NCBI GenBank assembly: GCA_963665155.2
Contig: OY761986.2
Span: 1,178,001 to 1,242,000, forward strand
DNA: 64,000 nucleotides
Direction of reading: 5' to 3'
DNA from: UBA1141 sp963665155
Lineage (GTDB): Bacteria > Chloroflexota > Dehalococcoidia > Lucifugimonadales > UBA3495
Shown: piece by piece, positions 1-8,662 of the stretch
Numbering within the stretch: position 1 is the first letter of the stretch
Layout: each line of letters starts with the position of its first letter
Made by a program: the position numbers and the translations under genes
Notes under the pieces: model-generated
Told to the model about the DNA's origin: nothing
What the model saw: only the letters and a program-made list of their open reading frames with translations
The model's database searches: none

Positions 1-992
1 ATCCGTCCCTCCTCAACCCGGAAAAAGCTGCGGTTATCGGCAAACATTATGTCGGCTCCAGCTTCTTCAGGCAGAAGGGGCCGTCCGTCCAGGCTCACCT
101 GAACCTCAAAGGGCCCGACTCCTTGAGGCTCGATCACCGCATTGACGCTGGTAGCGAAGAACTTGAGGGCGATGTAGTCTTCGTATCCAGAGGTTTGCCG
201 GGCGTGGCGCAGCGACTCGATATCGTTGGTCCAGGCACCGTGTAGATAAATAGACTGGTTCTCATGATCGCCGGGATCTTGGTATACAAGCGTCTGCTCG
301 GCCTTATTGTAAAACTCGTTCTGGGCGACGTACCTGCCGCCAAAACCAATGTTCCTCTGGTAACCGCCATAAATCTCCCGGGTGATTCGCTCCGACCGGC
401 CCCCGGACACAGCCCTCGGATCGTAATTCGGAGCTGGGGCATCGCTGGCGGATATCCCGCTCAGATCAGCGCCTCCCTGTTCCAGGAGCTCCCGGATTTT
501 GCTTTCTGTTTGTTTATAAGCGCCCTCGCCAAAATGGGTGTAGTGGACCTTGCCCTCTTGGTCCAGCAGATATTTGGCAGGCCAAAATTGATTGTTGTAG
601 GCGCGCCATGTGGCGAAGTCGTTGTCTTGGGCTATAGGATAGTTGAGACCGAAATCTTGTGCCGCGTTGGCCACGTTTTCAGTGACCTTTTCGAACTCAA
701 ATTCAGGCGAATGTACGCCCACTATTACCAACCCCTTCTCGGCGTACTTGGCGTGCCATTCTTTCAAGTGGGGCATGGTGCGGATGCAATTGACGCAGGT
801 GTAAGTCCAGAAGTCCACCAAAACCACTTTGCCTTTCAACTCAGCCAAGGTCAAAGGCTCAGAGTTAATCCAATTGGATATTCCCTGGAAGTCGGGTGCC
901 TGCCCACCGACCTGTCCACCGGGAAAGCAGGCGACTATTATCAGGACGATCGCTGCCATGGCCGTGGTGACCCGCACTTTTACGGCCGGCAT
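1..992 (-). CDS. Thioredoxin-domain lipoprotein with DipZ-like C-terminal domain (3' end beyond window)
   Basis: About 330 residues are visible, read on the minus strand from the ATG at 992; the C-terminus lies beyond base 1. A lipoprotein signal is present (hydrophobic AMAAIVLIIVAC, acylation cysteine about residue 22). The redox motif WTYTCVNC (cysteines about 66 and 69) follows a KGKVVLVDFW strand typical of TlpA/DsbE-like extracytoplasmic thioredoxins, and FWPAKYLLDQ supplies the cis-Pro region. After residue 180 comes the sandwich-like domain found at the C-terminus of mycobacterial DipZ (NIGFGGRYVAQNEF, HENQSIYLHGAW, YIALKFFATSVN). Likely role, inferred from family: extracytoplasmic thiol-disulfide exchange, perhaps in cytochrome c or envelope protein maturation. 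It lacks the membrane CcdA-like part of true DipZ in the visible region. Overlapping frames on the other strand are antisense shadows. Confidence 0.88.
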   Translation of the reverse strand, partial: MPAVKVRVTTAMAAIVLIIVACFPGGQVGGQAPDFQGISNWINSEPLTLAELKGKVVLVDFWTYTCVNCIRTMPHLKEWHAKYAEKGLVIVGVHSPEFEFEKVTENVANAAQDFGLNYPIAQDNDFATWRAYNNQFWPAKYLLDQEGKVHYTHFGEGAYKQTESKIRELLEQGGADLSGISASDAPAPNYDPRAVSGGRSERITREIYGGYQRNIGFGGRYVAQNEFYNKAEQTLVYQDPGDHENQSIYLHGAWTNDIESLRHARQTSGYEDYIALKFFATSVNAVIEPQGVGPFEVQVSLDGRPLLPEEAGADIMFADNRSFFRVEEGR

Positions 993-1315
993 GTTTTCGA
1001 CGTCCTTGATTTTCCCCGAAACTCGAATATGCCAGAATTAATAAATCCCATGCGCTATTAGTACGACAATTTCCGACCGTCCGGTTCCAATCGCTGCCCT
1101 GTGCGCAAATAACTGAACCCGGGACCGGAAACCTTGCTAGCCACACCTCCTCTTTAGTCCAACTTTATGAGGGGAGTGGCCACGGCATGCGTTTCTTCAT
1201 CCGCTCGGGGGACAGGCCACGGTCAGAACTGCCCGGTCAATGCAACGACCGGTGGTTCTCGATTCCAGCTATCCTTGATGCAAGCTATCAAAAAAGCGCC
1301 AATGCTGGCCTGAAT
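993..1315. other. Intergenic region, nothing recognised
   Basis: About 320 bases lie between the 5' end of the thioredoxin lipoprotein gene and the 3' end of the TPP-enzyme gene, both on the minus strand. It should hold the promoter of the lipoprotein gene. I see no RNA gene, clear hairpin terminator or repeat. Confidence 0.5.
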
Positions 1316-1939
1316 CTAGTCCGCTCCAAACTCTGCCAGTAGGTTGGTAATTGCCTGGGGCCTTGATTGGGCGGAACTGGTGTTGGCCATCACTTCATCA
1401 CTGACGGGGGGCCCTTGGTCTCGAGGGCCACGGATGTTTGGAACGGTCTTTACGCAAATCATGACGGGGCCCTCTTGCCCCATCACTTCTTCGGCCCGAC
1501 CGGTAAAATCTTCCAATTCGTCGAACTCGTAACAAGCAGTGTAGCCAGCAGCGCTTGCCATCTCGGTGTAAGAGGCGGGGTTTGTACCGGGGGTGTCTTG
1601 CCCCCCGGTGGTGGCGTAGACACCGTTGTCCATCACAAAGTGGTAGAGGTTTTTTGGTGCCTTGTTGGCGACGGTCACCAGACTGCCTAGGTTCATCAAA
1701 AGACTGCCGTCGCCGTCAAAAAGAATTACCTTAGTTTCGGGTCTGGCAAGGCTCAAGCCCAATGCAAAAGAAGAGCCGATGCCCATGACTGCGGGAAACT
1801 CAGCGGTGCCGATAGGAACATCCCGCACCGGGTTATTGGAAACCTGATTCCAGGCAAGGTTCGCCCTGAAAACGGGCATGACGACGGCGTCGCCTCTCAA
1901 TCTTTCCAAGACCCTCATCAACTCAAGCTGGTCTATCAT
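1316..1939 (-). CDS. TPP-binding enzyme C-terminal domain protein (sulfopyruvate/phosphonopyruvate decarboxylase beta-like)
   Basis: 207 residues, the length of a stand-alone TPP-binding (PYR/PP) half such as ComE. The thiamine diphosphate/Mg motif is clear: GDGSLLMNLGS, then about 27 residues on, the asparagine of VMDNGVYATTGGQ. IGTAEFPAVMGIGSSFALG matches the substrate-side glycine-rich region. The start ATG at 1939 is preceded by GAGGAG at good spacing. Family members act on 2-oxo acids such as sulfopyruvate or phosphonopyruvate with a separate alpha subunit. No alpha subunit lies upstream; the next gene is on the opposite strand. The substrate cannot be assigned from this sequence; a decarboxylase half is the best call. 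Confidence 0.85.
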   Translation of the reverse strand: MIDQLELMRVLERLRGDAVVMPVFRANLAWNQVSNNPVRDVPIGTAEFPAVMGIGSSFALGLSLARPETKVILFDGDGSLLMNLGSLVTVANKAPKNLYHFVMDNGVYATTGGQDTPGTNPASYTEMASAAGYTACYEFDELEDFTGRAEEVMGQEGPVMICVKTVPNIRGPRDQGPPVSDEVMANTSSAQSRPQAITNLLAEFGAD

Positions 1940-2079
1940 GGCGCTCCTCTAATTTTTGTATTGAGTTTGTCACAGTATATACAGTTTAGCTGGGCATCGG
2001 CTCGTCGATGCGGATTTGCGGCCAAGTGATTCTGGGCGACACCGGTCGATTGCCAAGTTGTGTGGCCCGTCTCTAGAGT

Positions 2080-2409
2080 ATGTATCGCAAATCCAAGCAG
2101 TACGAGGGAATCGACGTGAGCCGAGGATCGTCCAGAAGGCAGAAATCGGAAGGTACGGGCTACATCCGCTTCCCGGTAAAGGTCCGTGAAGATACAAGCG
2201 GCATCCCCCAGGATGTTTTGCTGGGCGGCCAAAGGGAACGTATCGCCTCGGTGGTCAGACACTGGGACGTATCGGAAACACTCTCGGGCGAAAAGCGGCT
2301 GATAAAAAGCTATTTCGAGGTGATCACGGAAAGAGGCGCGAACCTGAGGCTTTTATGCAATCAAGTAACCGGGAGTTGGTACCGGGAAGACCCTACCCAC
2401 GAGAGCTAA
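2080..2409 (+). CDS. Small DUF6504-like protein
   Basis: 109 residues starting MYRKSKQYEGIDV. The C-terminal half, with a basic KRLIKSYFEVIT strand followed by ANLRLLCNQVTGSWYRED, resembles the small beta-rich DUF6504 domain, which occurs alone or attached to Y-family polymerase-like ImuB proteins and has no established activity. Composition and codon use look coding, while the overlapping minus-strand frames do not. It is divergent from the TPP gene with a 140-bp gap that should contain both promoters. The family assignment is by eye and moderate. Confidence 0.62.
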   Translation: MYRKSKQYEGIDVSRGSSRRQKSEGTGYIRFPVKVREDTSGIPQDVLLGGQRERIASVVRHWDVSETLSGEKRLIKSYFEVITERGANLRLLCNQVTGSWYREDPTHES

Positions 2410-2455
2410 TAACCCTTATTGCACGGGTGGATTCGCCGGGCTACCCCCTCTTAAT

Positions 2456-2476
2456 CTCCCCCTTCGTAAAGGGGAG
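2456..2476. repeat. REP-like palindrome (CTCCCCCTT...AAGGGGAG)
   Basis: A short inverted repeat around TTCGTAA, preceded by CCCCCTCTTAAT. The same C-run/G-run palindrome with TTCGTAA or similar loops occurs at 22251, 29321 and 35529, so this is one member of an interspersed family lying between genes. Confidence 0.6.
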
Positions 2477-2625
2477 AAAGCCAACTCGGCTTGCCTGGAG
2501 GCCGCACATCAGATGGGGAGGTTTCGCGACTGGGCAGAATTAACCGGATTACGTAATAAACGCTGATCGTGAGATTCACGTAGTCGGAAGCCCAAAACTT
2601 GGCGGGGATTCCCTGTTCGGCCAGC

Positions 2626-3420
2626 CTAACTCTTCAGAAATGGGAGGATCGCTTCAACCGCCTCTTCGGGTCTCTCGTCTTGGGCCAGGTGTCCGGCCTT
2701 TTCAATCACCTTTAGACTCGAGTTTGGCAGCAGGATTTGGAACGCCTCGGCATATTTTATTGGGAGCAACGGGTTGGAGTCGCCCCACAGAAGCAACGTC
2801 GGCATGGTTACGCGGTGAATGCGTTTGGTCAAGCCCTTGTCAGGGATGGGCCAGATGAACTTGCCCACGGCGGTCAAAGTTTCCGTCCTAGACAAATCCA
2901 ACTCCATTTTTTCTTCCGGGTCGGTGGGCTGAGCAAAAACCGTTTTTGCCGCATCGCACTCAGGATCGAACCACAATGCTTTGGCCCGGTCTTCGAGAGT
3001 AAATATGAAGAAATCCGGTATGGGTGTGTCGCTTAACCACAATCCCAAAGGATTAATCAACACCAATCGGCTCACTTTTTCGGGCCTATGGGCGGCCAGT
3101 TCGGCAGCTAGCATTCCACCATATGATTGACCAATGACGTGGACACGGTCCAACCCCAAGCTCTGCATTAGCTCTTCATAAAAGATAACCAAATCCCACA
3201 GATCGTCCAGATGCTGTAGGCCTTGAGAGCCGCCTTGACCGGGGTGGGCTGGCGCATAAACGTGAAAGTGCTGGGCCAGCCGGTCTAAAAACGGGGTCCA
3301 TTCGGTGAGGCCATCCTCACCATGGAGGAAAATCAGGCTTTCGCCGGAGCCGCCCTCAACCATTTGAACACTGAACTTATCGCCCCTGACGGGCACCGTA
3401 ACGTGCCGATACTCCACCAT
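2626..3420 (-). CDS. Alpha/beta-fold hydrolase
   Basis: 264 residues if started at the ATG at 3420 (MVEYRHVTVPVRG), two bases after the stop of the upstream flavin monooxygenase gene; a longer reading from 3474 would overlap that gene. The fold and catalytic residues are clear: oxyanion region LIFLHGEDG, nucleophile in GQSYGG (family GxSxG), acid in LLLWGDSNPLLP, and histidine in EKAGHLAQDERPE. The cap region is rich in Trp and Phe. Enzymes of this family hydrolyse esters, lactones, C-C bonds or epoxides; the substrate is not readable. Tight coupling to the flavin monooxygenase suggests that the two act in sequence, for example oxygenation followed by ester or C-C bond cleavage (inference). 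Confidence 0.9.
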   Translation of the reverse strand: MVEYRHVTVPVRGDKFSVQMVEGGSGESLIFLHGEDGLTEWTPFLDRLAQHFHVYAPAHPGQGGSQGLQHLDDLWDLVIFYEELMQSLGLDRVHVIGQSYGGMLAAELAAHRPEKVSRLVLINPLGLWLSDTPIPDFFIFTLEDRAKALWFDPECDAAKTVFAQPTDPEEKMELDLSRTETLTAVGKFIWPIPDKGLTKRIHRVTMPTLLLWGDSNPLLPIKYAEAFQILLPNSSLKVIEKAGHLAQDERPEEAVEAILPFLKS

Positions 3421-3422
3421 GT

Positions 3423-4646
3423 CTAGTCGGCCGCCGTGGCAGCGGTCTGTTCGACCACCCGCTGCGGCCACCAAGGGTCATCGTATTCCTCGTATATGTT
3501 ATTCAGTCCGGGCATCACTTCCTTGGAGAACAATTCCATGTTCTTCATCGTCAACTCTTTGGGCATGGTGCCGATGTGCAGCAGCACCATCAAGTGACCT
3601 ACCCGCAGCAGCTTTATAGCTTCCTCCATCTTGTCGCGCACGGTGGCCGGACTACCAGCAATGATGTGCCCTTGATCCACGAAGTCCTTCCAGTTCAAGT
3701 CGGCAGCCGCCTTCATCGTCTCCTGGCCCAACTGGGGCCGGAGTGACTCCCGTATAGAGTGAATCGAACGATAGCCTGGAGACTCGGCGAAAGGAGCGTA
3801 AATGCGGAGCATCTTCTGGTAGAAGTACTTGACGTGGTCTTCGTACTCCTCTTGCGCCGACTCGTCGGTCTCGGAAACGCAGACCAATTGCAGGAAACCC
3901 AGCCGGTGGGGGTTGTCATCCACACCGCGTTCAGCAGCCCGTTCCCAGAAGCCCTGGAGCACCCGGTTTCCCCTCTGGTAACCGAAGTAGCTCAGGTAAC
4001 AGTACACATAGTTTCGGTCCAAGACCCAGTCCCAGGTTTCCAAACTGCCGCTGCCGGGCACCCAAACCGGTGGGTGGGGCTGCTGCAAGGGCCTGGGCCA
4101 GATGTTGACGTAGCGCAACTTGTTGTACTTTCCATTGAAAATAAACGGCTTGCGCTCGGTCCAAGCCTTGATGATCAAATCATGGGCTTCGGTGTGCCGC
4201 TCCCTGAGTTGCGCTGGCACTTGGCCATAGGAGAAGGTAGTGTCCATCGACGTTCCCACGGGGAATCCCGCCACCAATCGGCCACCGCTCATTATGTCCA
4301 TCATGGCCATTTCTTCGGCAACCCGGATCGGAGGCTGATAGAGGGACAGGCTGTTGCCTAAGACGATAAGCGCAACGTTTTTAGTGTTGCGGGCCAAAGT
4401 GGCCGCCATAATATTGGGGGATGGCATCAAGCCATAAGCATTGCTGTGATGCTCGTTGACACATACCCCGTCAAAACCCAGAGTGTCGGCGTGCTCCAAC
4501 TCGTCCAAGTAATCGCTGTAGTATTGCCGACCCAATTCCGGGTTAAAATTCTCGTTGGGCAGGTCTACCCAAGCGCTCCTGTGCTGCTTCTCGAAGTCCT
4601 CGGGTAGGTCCTGGTAGGGCATCAGATGGAACATGGAAAGTTTCAT
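3423..4646 (-). CDS. LLM-class flavin-dependent oxidoreductase (luciferase-like monooxygenase)
   Basis: 407 residues with the bacterial luciferase-like TIM-barrel pattern: LGFDGVCVNEHHSNAYG near residue 60, then NVALIVLGNSLSLYQPPIR, and SGGRLVAGFPVGTSMD. The length fits group A flavin monooxygenases, which use FMNH2 supplied by a reductase to oxygenate small organic substrates (alkanes, sulfonates, aldehydes, nitrilotriacetate-like chelators). No flavin reductase is adjacent. It is the first gene of a two-gene unit with the alpha/beta hydrolase. Such paralogues are numerous in SAR202-like Chloroflexota (established knowledge). Substrate unknown. Confidence 0.92.
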   Translation of the reverse strand: MKLSMFHLMPYQDLPEDFEKQHRSAWVDLPNENFNPELGRQYYSDYLDELEHADTLGFDGVCVNEHHSNAYGLMPSPNIMAATLARNTKNVALIVLGNSLSLYQPPIRVAEEMAMMDIMSGGRLVAGFPVGTSMDTTFSYGQVPAQLRERHTEAHDLIIKAWTERKPFIFNGKYNKLRYVNIWPRPLQQPHPPVWVPGSGSLETWDWVLDRNYVYCYLSYFGYQRGNRVLQGFWERAAERGVDDNPHRLGFLQLVCVSETDESAQEEYEDHVKYFYQKMLRIYAPFAESPGYRSIHSIRESLRPQLGQETMKAAADLNWKDFVDQGHIIAGSPATVRDKMEEAIKLLRVGHLMVLLHIGTMPKELTMKNMELFSKEVMPGLNNIYEEYDDPWWPQRVVEQTAATAAD

Positions 4647-4940
4647 TCTAGCCTCCGCTGCCGGTTGCCCGTAATGGAATGAGTCCGTTTGTGCGGCTTT
4701 TCACGAAAAATGATAGCACAGATGCTTTCGAACTCGCCATGATCCGCTGAGAGCATGAGGATACGCGAACGTTGCGCTCGTCAGAATGATTGTTACGCCT
4801 TGAGAGTGGGTCAATTGATGTAGAATTTTAAGCACCTTTGGCGCCGATCTAAGGTTCACATCAATCCCAAAAGCACCAAATGCATCGAATTCAAAACATT
4901 TAGCGTAATACAGGTCGAAAGAATCATCTTACATCCTGTA

Positions 4941-6107
4941 ATGATAAGGAAAGCAACTATGTGTATATTCTTAGGCACTAAACGGCGAATAATCGTCTCT
5001 GCGTTGGTAATGCTGGCGGCGCTTTTATTAGGCGTAGGCTGCACGGGCGCCCAAGGCCCTCCTGGCCCCGCTGGGCCATCCGGCCAGGCTGGCCCTCAAG
5101 GACCGGTAGGCGCTACTGGACCGGCAGGTCCCCAGGGGGCAGTAGGGCAGTCAATCTCCGGAGGATATAGCGGTAGCTCCACCGCCTCGACTCAATATGG
5201 CCAACGCAGCCAATCCTCTCCTAATCAACAGACGGAAACAAAAGTTGAACCCCAAATTGGGGTTCCCGCATACGGACGGGCGGTTATTTGGGGAGACCAA
5301 CCTGCCTATGGGATAAGCTTTGCATCGCCAAATAGTATCGCCATTGATTCTTCGGACAACATCTACGTTACCGAGTTCCGGGGTAATCGGGTGCAAAAAT
5401 TCTCCTTCGATGGTGTGCTGCTGGGCCGATGGGGTTCCGAAGGAAGTGAAGACGGCCAATTTCTAAATCCAACGGGAATCGCTATCGATGGGGAGGGCAA
5501 CATATATATCTCTGAGAGCGGAAACCATCGAGTTCAGAAATTCAACTCCGATGGCGAATGGCTAACGTCCTGGGGTTCACAGGGTTCGGGTGAAGGGGAG
5601 TTTCTTTCGGCCATGGTTATCGCCGCCGATTCCGATGGCAAGCTTTATGTGAGCGATTGGGGAAATGATCGTATCCAGGTCTTCGACTCGGAAGGTACCT
5701 TTCTGGACTCCTGGGGGCTGAGCGGTCAAGGGCAGGGCGAGCTGTTCACTCCCACCGGAATTAAAGTGGACAGCGACGGCAATATCTGGGTCGTCGATAG
5801 GGGCAACAACCGGGTCCAGAAGTTTGGCAGTGATGGGCAGTTCTTGAATATGTGGGGCGCTGAGGGCAATAACCAAGGGCAATTTGGTGTACCGACCAGC
5901 ATTGCCTTCGACAATGACGGCAACTTCTATGTCTCCGAGGTCGGGAACTCGCGGGTACAGATTTTCGACTCTGAAGGGATATACCTATCGGAGCTCGCAC
6001 CCGGGTCGCTTTCCGGTCCCCATGGCTTGGCTTTTGACAGTAAAGGCGACCTTTACGTGGCCGACACCAGCAACAATTTCGTAAAAAAATTCAGTCTGGC
6101 GAATTAA
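4941..6107 (+). CDS. Lipoprotein with collagen-like stretch and NHL beta-propeller
   Basis: 388 residues. A signal segment ending in the lipobox LLLGVGC (cysteine about residue 34) is followed at once by about eleven Gly-X-Y triplets (GPPGPAGPSGQAGPQGP and onward), a Ser/Gln-rich linker, and then six NHL blades of about 47 residues with the pattern GNNRVQKF-DGQFL--WG and DGNIYV. The likely picture is a membrane-anchored protein holding a propeller away from the surface on a collagen-like stalk. NHL propellers bind proteins, glycans or nucleic acid, and some are lyases; no catalytic residues can be assigned. An alternative start is the ATG at 4959. It stands alone between intergenic regions. 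Confidence 0.88.
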   Translation: MIRKATMCIFLGTKRRIIVSALVMLAALLLGVGCTGAQGPPGPAGPSGQAGPQGPVGATGPAGPQGAVGQSISGGYSGSSTASTQYGQRSQSSPNQQTETKVEPQIGVPAYGRAVIWGDQPAYGISFASPNSIAIDSSDNIYVTEFRGNRVQKFSFDGVLLGRWGSEGSEDGQFLNPTGIAIDGEGNIYISESGNHRVQKFNSDGEWLTSWGSQGSGEGEFLSAMVIAADSDGKLYVSDWGNDRIQVFDSEGTFLDSWGLSGQGQGELFTPTGIKVDSDGNIWVVDRGNNRVQKFGSDGQFLNMWGAEGNNQGQFGVPTSIAFDNDGNFYVSEVGNSRVQIFDSEGIYLSELAPGSLSGPHGLAFDSKGDLYVADTSNNFVKKFSLAN

Positions 6108-6205
6108 CAAACTGTCAGGCACACTGCTTTCCTTGCTCCTGGGCGGTGCGGATGGTTGGGGCAATCGCGTCTAATAATTCGTATTTGGAGTATGTCTTGC
6201 ATTAA

Positions 6206-6289
6206 ACATGGCGTCTGGTGCGTCATTCCGGGAACATGGCGGCTGGTGCGTCATTCCGGGAACACGGCGGCTGGTGCGTCATTCCAGTG
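6206..6289. repeat. 28-bp tandem repeat, three copies
   Basis: Units begin at 6206, 6234 and 6262 (core ggCTGGTGCGTCATTCCGGGA). Copies 1 and 2 differ at one base; copy 3 changes toward its end (CATTCCAGTGA) and runs into GAAAGCCGGAACCCAG. That is matched about 60 bases on by the inverted form CTGGATTCCGGCCTTC, giving a larger palindrome near 6286-6372. The block is non-coding and resembles a REP/MITE-type element; frames across it are not convincing genes. Confidence 0.8.
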
Positions 6290-6646
6290 AAAGCCGGAAC
6301 CCAGAAACGTAAAATTCTGCAGCGCACACCTTTATGCTGGTGGGCGCACCTGGATTCCGGCCTTCGAGTTTGTGAATTAATCCTATTTAGAGACAAAAGA
6401 CGCCGAAACTCAGGCACGAAATCTGTCACTCGGGTGGTTTCCTGGCAATATATTCACAAACTCCTTCGCCGGAAAGACGAATAGGACCAAGCGAGCAGCA
6501 TTCCTCAACACGGCCGGTGGCCGGTCCTTCATTCAAGGCACGAGTGGCCTGTTAAGACACGATTGCCCTGTGTGGATAGTCCCGTCGAGCTAAGTCAAAT
6601 GATTTAGAATCTCAAATGTTGCAGGCGCAGCCAGGGGGGAAACGCA

Positions 6647-7111
6647 GTGAAGTACGGCAAGCGCAGCCCAATGGAGACCGATCCAGGTTCCCCAGAGGTT
6701 CTTAGTATCATTGAGGACATGGATGACACTAGGGGCGAGCTGTTGCTTCTGGCCCGAAGCCAGGCCTTGTCAATGCCGGAAGTTGGCGAAACGGCTCTCT
6801 ACGACGGCTTCTGCCGCCACTGGACGCCAGCGTACTATGTGGGTGAAACCCAGCTATTTCACATACACAATTTCAAAGGCGGGTTGAGAGCCACCGAATT
6901 TCTGGGAGGGAAAAAGGAGAACGAAAAACTGGGTCCCATGATCCTGGACTCGGCCAATATTCCTCAAGAAATGCGTCTACAGGTGGTCAAAGCCGCCGAA
7001 GCCCGAGGCATCAAACAGATTAAGGTGAACCTTAACTCTGAGGAGGATGTTGCCGTTTTGCTGAAGTTGGCTAGCCTCAAGCACCAATCTCTCAATCCGA
7101 CCATAACCTAG
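6647..7111 (+). CDS. Conserved-looking hypothetical protein, 154 aa
   Basis: Starts at GTG 6647 with GGGGGGA eight bases upstream. The protein is soluble, without signal or membrane segment: an acidic N-terminus (SIIEDMDDTRGELLLLARSQ), an aromatic middle (YDGFCRHWTPAYYVGETQLFHIHNF), then KGGLRATEFLGGKKENEKLG and a Lys-rich helix-strand end. The middle vaguely resembles small DUF1801/DUF3788-type proteins, but I do not recognise it with confidence. It stands alone. Confidence 0.65.
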   Translation: MKYGKRSPMETDPGSPEVLSIIEDMDDTRGELLLLARSQALSMPEVGETALYDGFCRHWTPAYYVGETQLFHIHNFKGGLRATEFLGGKKENEKLGPMILDSANIPQEMRLQVVKAAEARGIKQIKVNLNSEEDVAVLLKLASLKHQSLNPTIT

Positions 7112-7567
7112 TCTGGATCCGCCATATTTTCCGGTAACCTCTAGCCTGATTGCCGCACCCAATCCTCCGGATATCCCCTCACGCGCTAATATCTCATCAC
7201 GCGAAGTTCCGTCGGCTAACTTCCTTCTTCCTAATATAATCGGATTGGACTGCGGTAAATCACAGGTTGCGATACCGGCGCCGATGTGTAGAGTGTTATA
7301 GTAAAATAACCAATAGCAAAGAGCGAAGCCGATTCGGGCGGTCGGTTCGAGATGTGTGCCCGGTTCAATTAATGACGCATCTCCTTTTGATTACGTCATT
7401 TCCTTTATTAGGCTAGTCAAACATGGCCAGTTAAATTGACCCGATTCGCGAATTTCGGCGTCCCTCGGTTGAACCGACCATAATGCCCCGGTATCAACAT
7501 CGACATCATTTAACTTTTCCAGGCCGACTTAAGCTCGTCAGAAGATGGCGAACAGGAGGCAAAATCC
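7112..7567. other. Intergenic region, no gene seen
   Basis: About 455 bases that are less GC-rich than the flanks. No ORF with coding character, RNA gene or repeat is evident. The last 30 bases carry the AGGAGG ribosome-binding site of the PAC2-family gene. Confidence 0.5.
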
Positions 7568-8503
7568 ATGGCCGACGAATTGACAAAATTTGATACGAAA
7601 CCGTCCGCCCAGTATCTGATCGCTGGCTGGCGACGACAATGGTCCGACGGCGGCGGAATTTCCGGTGGCCTACCCAGATACCTGATCGAGAAAACCGGGG
7701 CTCGAAAAATTGGCGAGTTGGGTTCCACAGTGTCCCAACTTTGCTATCCATTCCAGGTGGCTGGCACCCACGATACGTTTCGTCCTCTGGCAGCCTATGA
7801 AGATGGATTGCCCAGCCAACCTATGCACCGGGAAAACAATTTTTACGACGCTGGCAACGGACTGATTATCTTCCGGGGCCAGGAGCCCTGGTTCCGCATA
7901 GACATTTTTGCCGAGGCTTTTTTCCAGGCTATCAAAGAACTGGGGATCAGCCAGACCGTGGCCGTTGAGGGAGTTAACGGCCCCGTGCCGCCGGAAATGG
8001 AGCGCCGCATTACCTGCGTTTACAGCAAAGCGGGATTGCGGGAAAACCTGGATAAATTCGGAATGCAGTTCTCCAGCTATGGTAGCGAAGGGAGAAGAGG
8101 TCCTACCATTGCCATGGCATTGGTTACCTTGGCCCACTTTGAATACCCCGATATAGAATTGGTCCGGATCGGCGCAATGGCGCCTATGTTCCCTTTCCTG
8201 ACTTCCAACAACGAGCAGGTGGGAATTCCCAGGGACCACCGCTCCTACTACGACATTATGCGAAGAATCAAGGCGATGTATAGCCTCGATATAGACCTCT
8301 CGGAATTGCAAGCGCTGGGTGACTCCGAGTGCAAAGAATTGGGTGAACGCTTGGAAAGAATTGCGTCGGCCAACCCCGATGCCAAACAACTCATCGACGG
8401 CGCAAGGACCGACTACAGCTATACTCCATTCGAGCAAACCGTCCAGCTTGACCCGTCTCTGGACCAAACCCTTGAGGACATCCTGCGAAACATGCCTGAG
8501 TAA
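7568..8503 (+). CDS. PAC2-family (proteasome assembly chaperone-like) protein
   Basis: 311 residues starting at ATG 7568 behind AGGAGG. The pattern fits the PAC2 family: an early YLIAGWRRQWSDGGG segment, LIIFRGQEPWFR, then ELGISQTVAVEGVNGPVPPEM, and EGRRGPTIAMALVTLAHF (family pattern G-x-PxP...). PAC2 proteins in archaea and actinobacteria are linked to proteasome assembly or are of unknown role; Chloroflexota carry them without a classical proteasome in many cases. No proteasome gene is nearby. Function beyond the family is not claimed. Confidence 0.75.
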   Translation: MADELTKFDTKPSAQYLIAGWRRQWSDGGGISGGLPRYLIEKTGARKIGELGSTVSQLCYPFQVAGTHDTFRPLAAYEDGLPSQPMHRENNFYDAGNGLIIFRGQEPWFRIDIFAEAFFQAIKELGISQTVAVEGVNGPVPPEMERRITCVYSKAGLRENLDKFGMQFSSYGSEGRRGPTIAMALVTLAHFEYPDIELVRIGAMAPMFPFLTSNNEQVGIPRDHRSYYDIMRRIKAMYSLDIDLSELQALGDSECKELGERLERIASANPDAKQLIDGARTDYSYTPFEQTVQLDPSLDQTLEDILRNMPE

Positions 8504-8662
8504 ACAGGCAGGTTTTCCCGTCGTCTATTCTTCCGGCTAAGAGTAAGTACTCTTAAAGAGCAACTGTGCCCCACCGTGAGTCTATTCTAAGCCCCGATCC
8601 CGTATACTCCCTAGAATCCCAAATACAATCCATTCCACCTCTCGTGATACGGAACGCCAAAC

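Noticed and set aside
264..1061. Long plus-strand frame of 265 codons
   Set aside because: It is antisense to the thioredoxin lipoprotein, whose frame has clear CxxC, lipobox and family motifs; the plus-strand translation has no family resemblance.
6218..6484. Frames of 68-88 codons over the 28-bp repeats
   Set aside because: They translate a non-coding repeat and palindrome; such frames are common spurious annotations.
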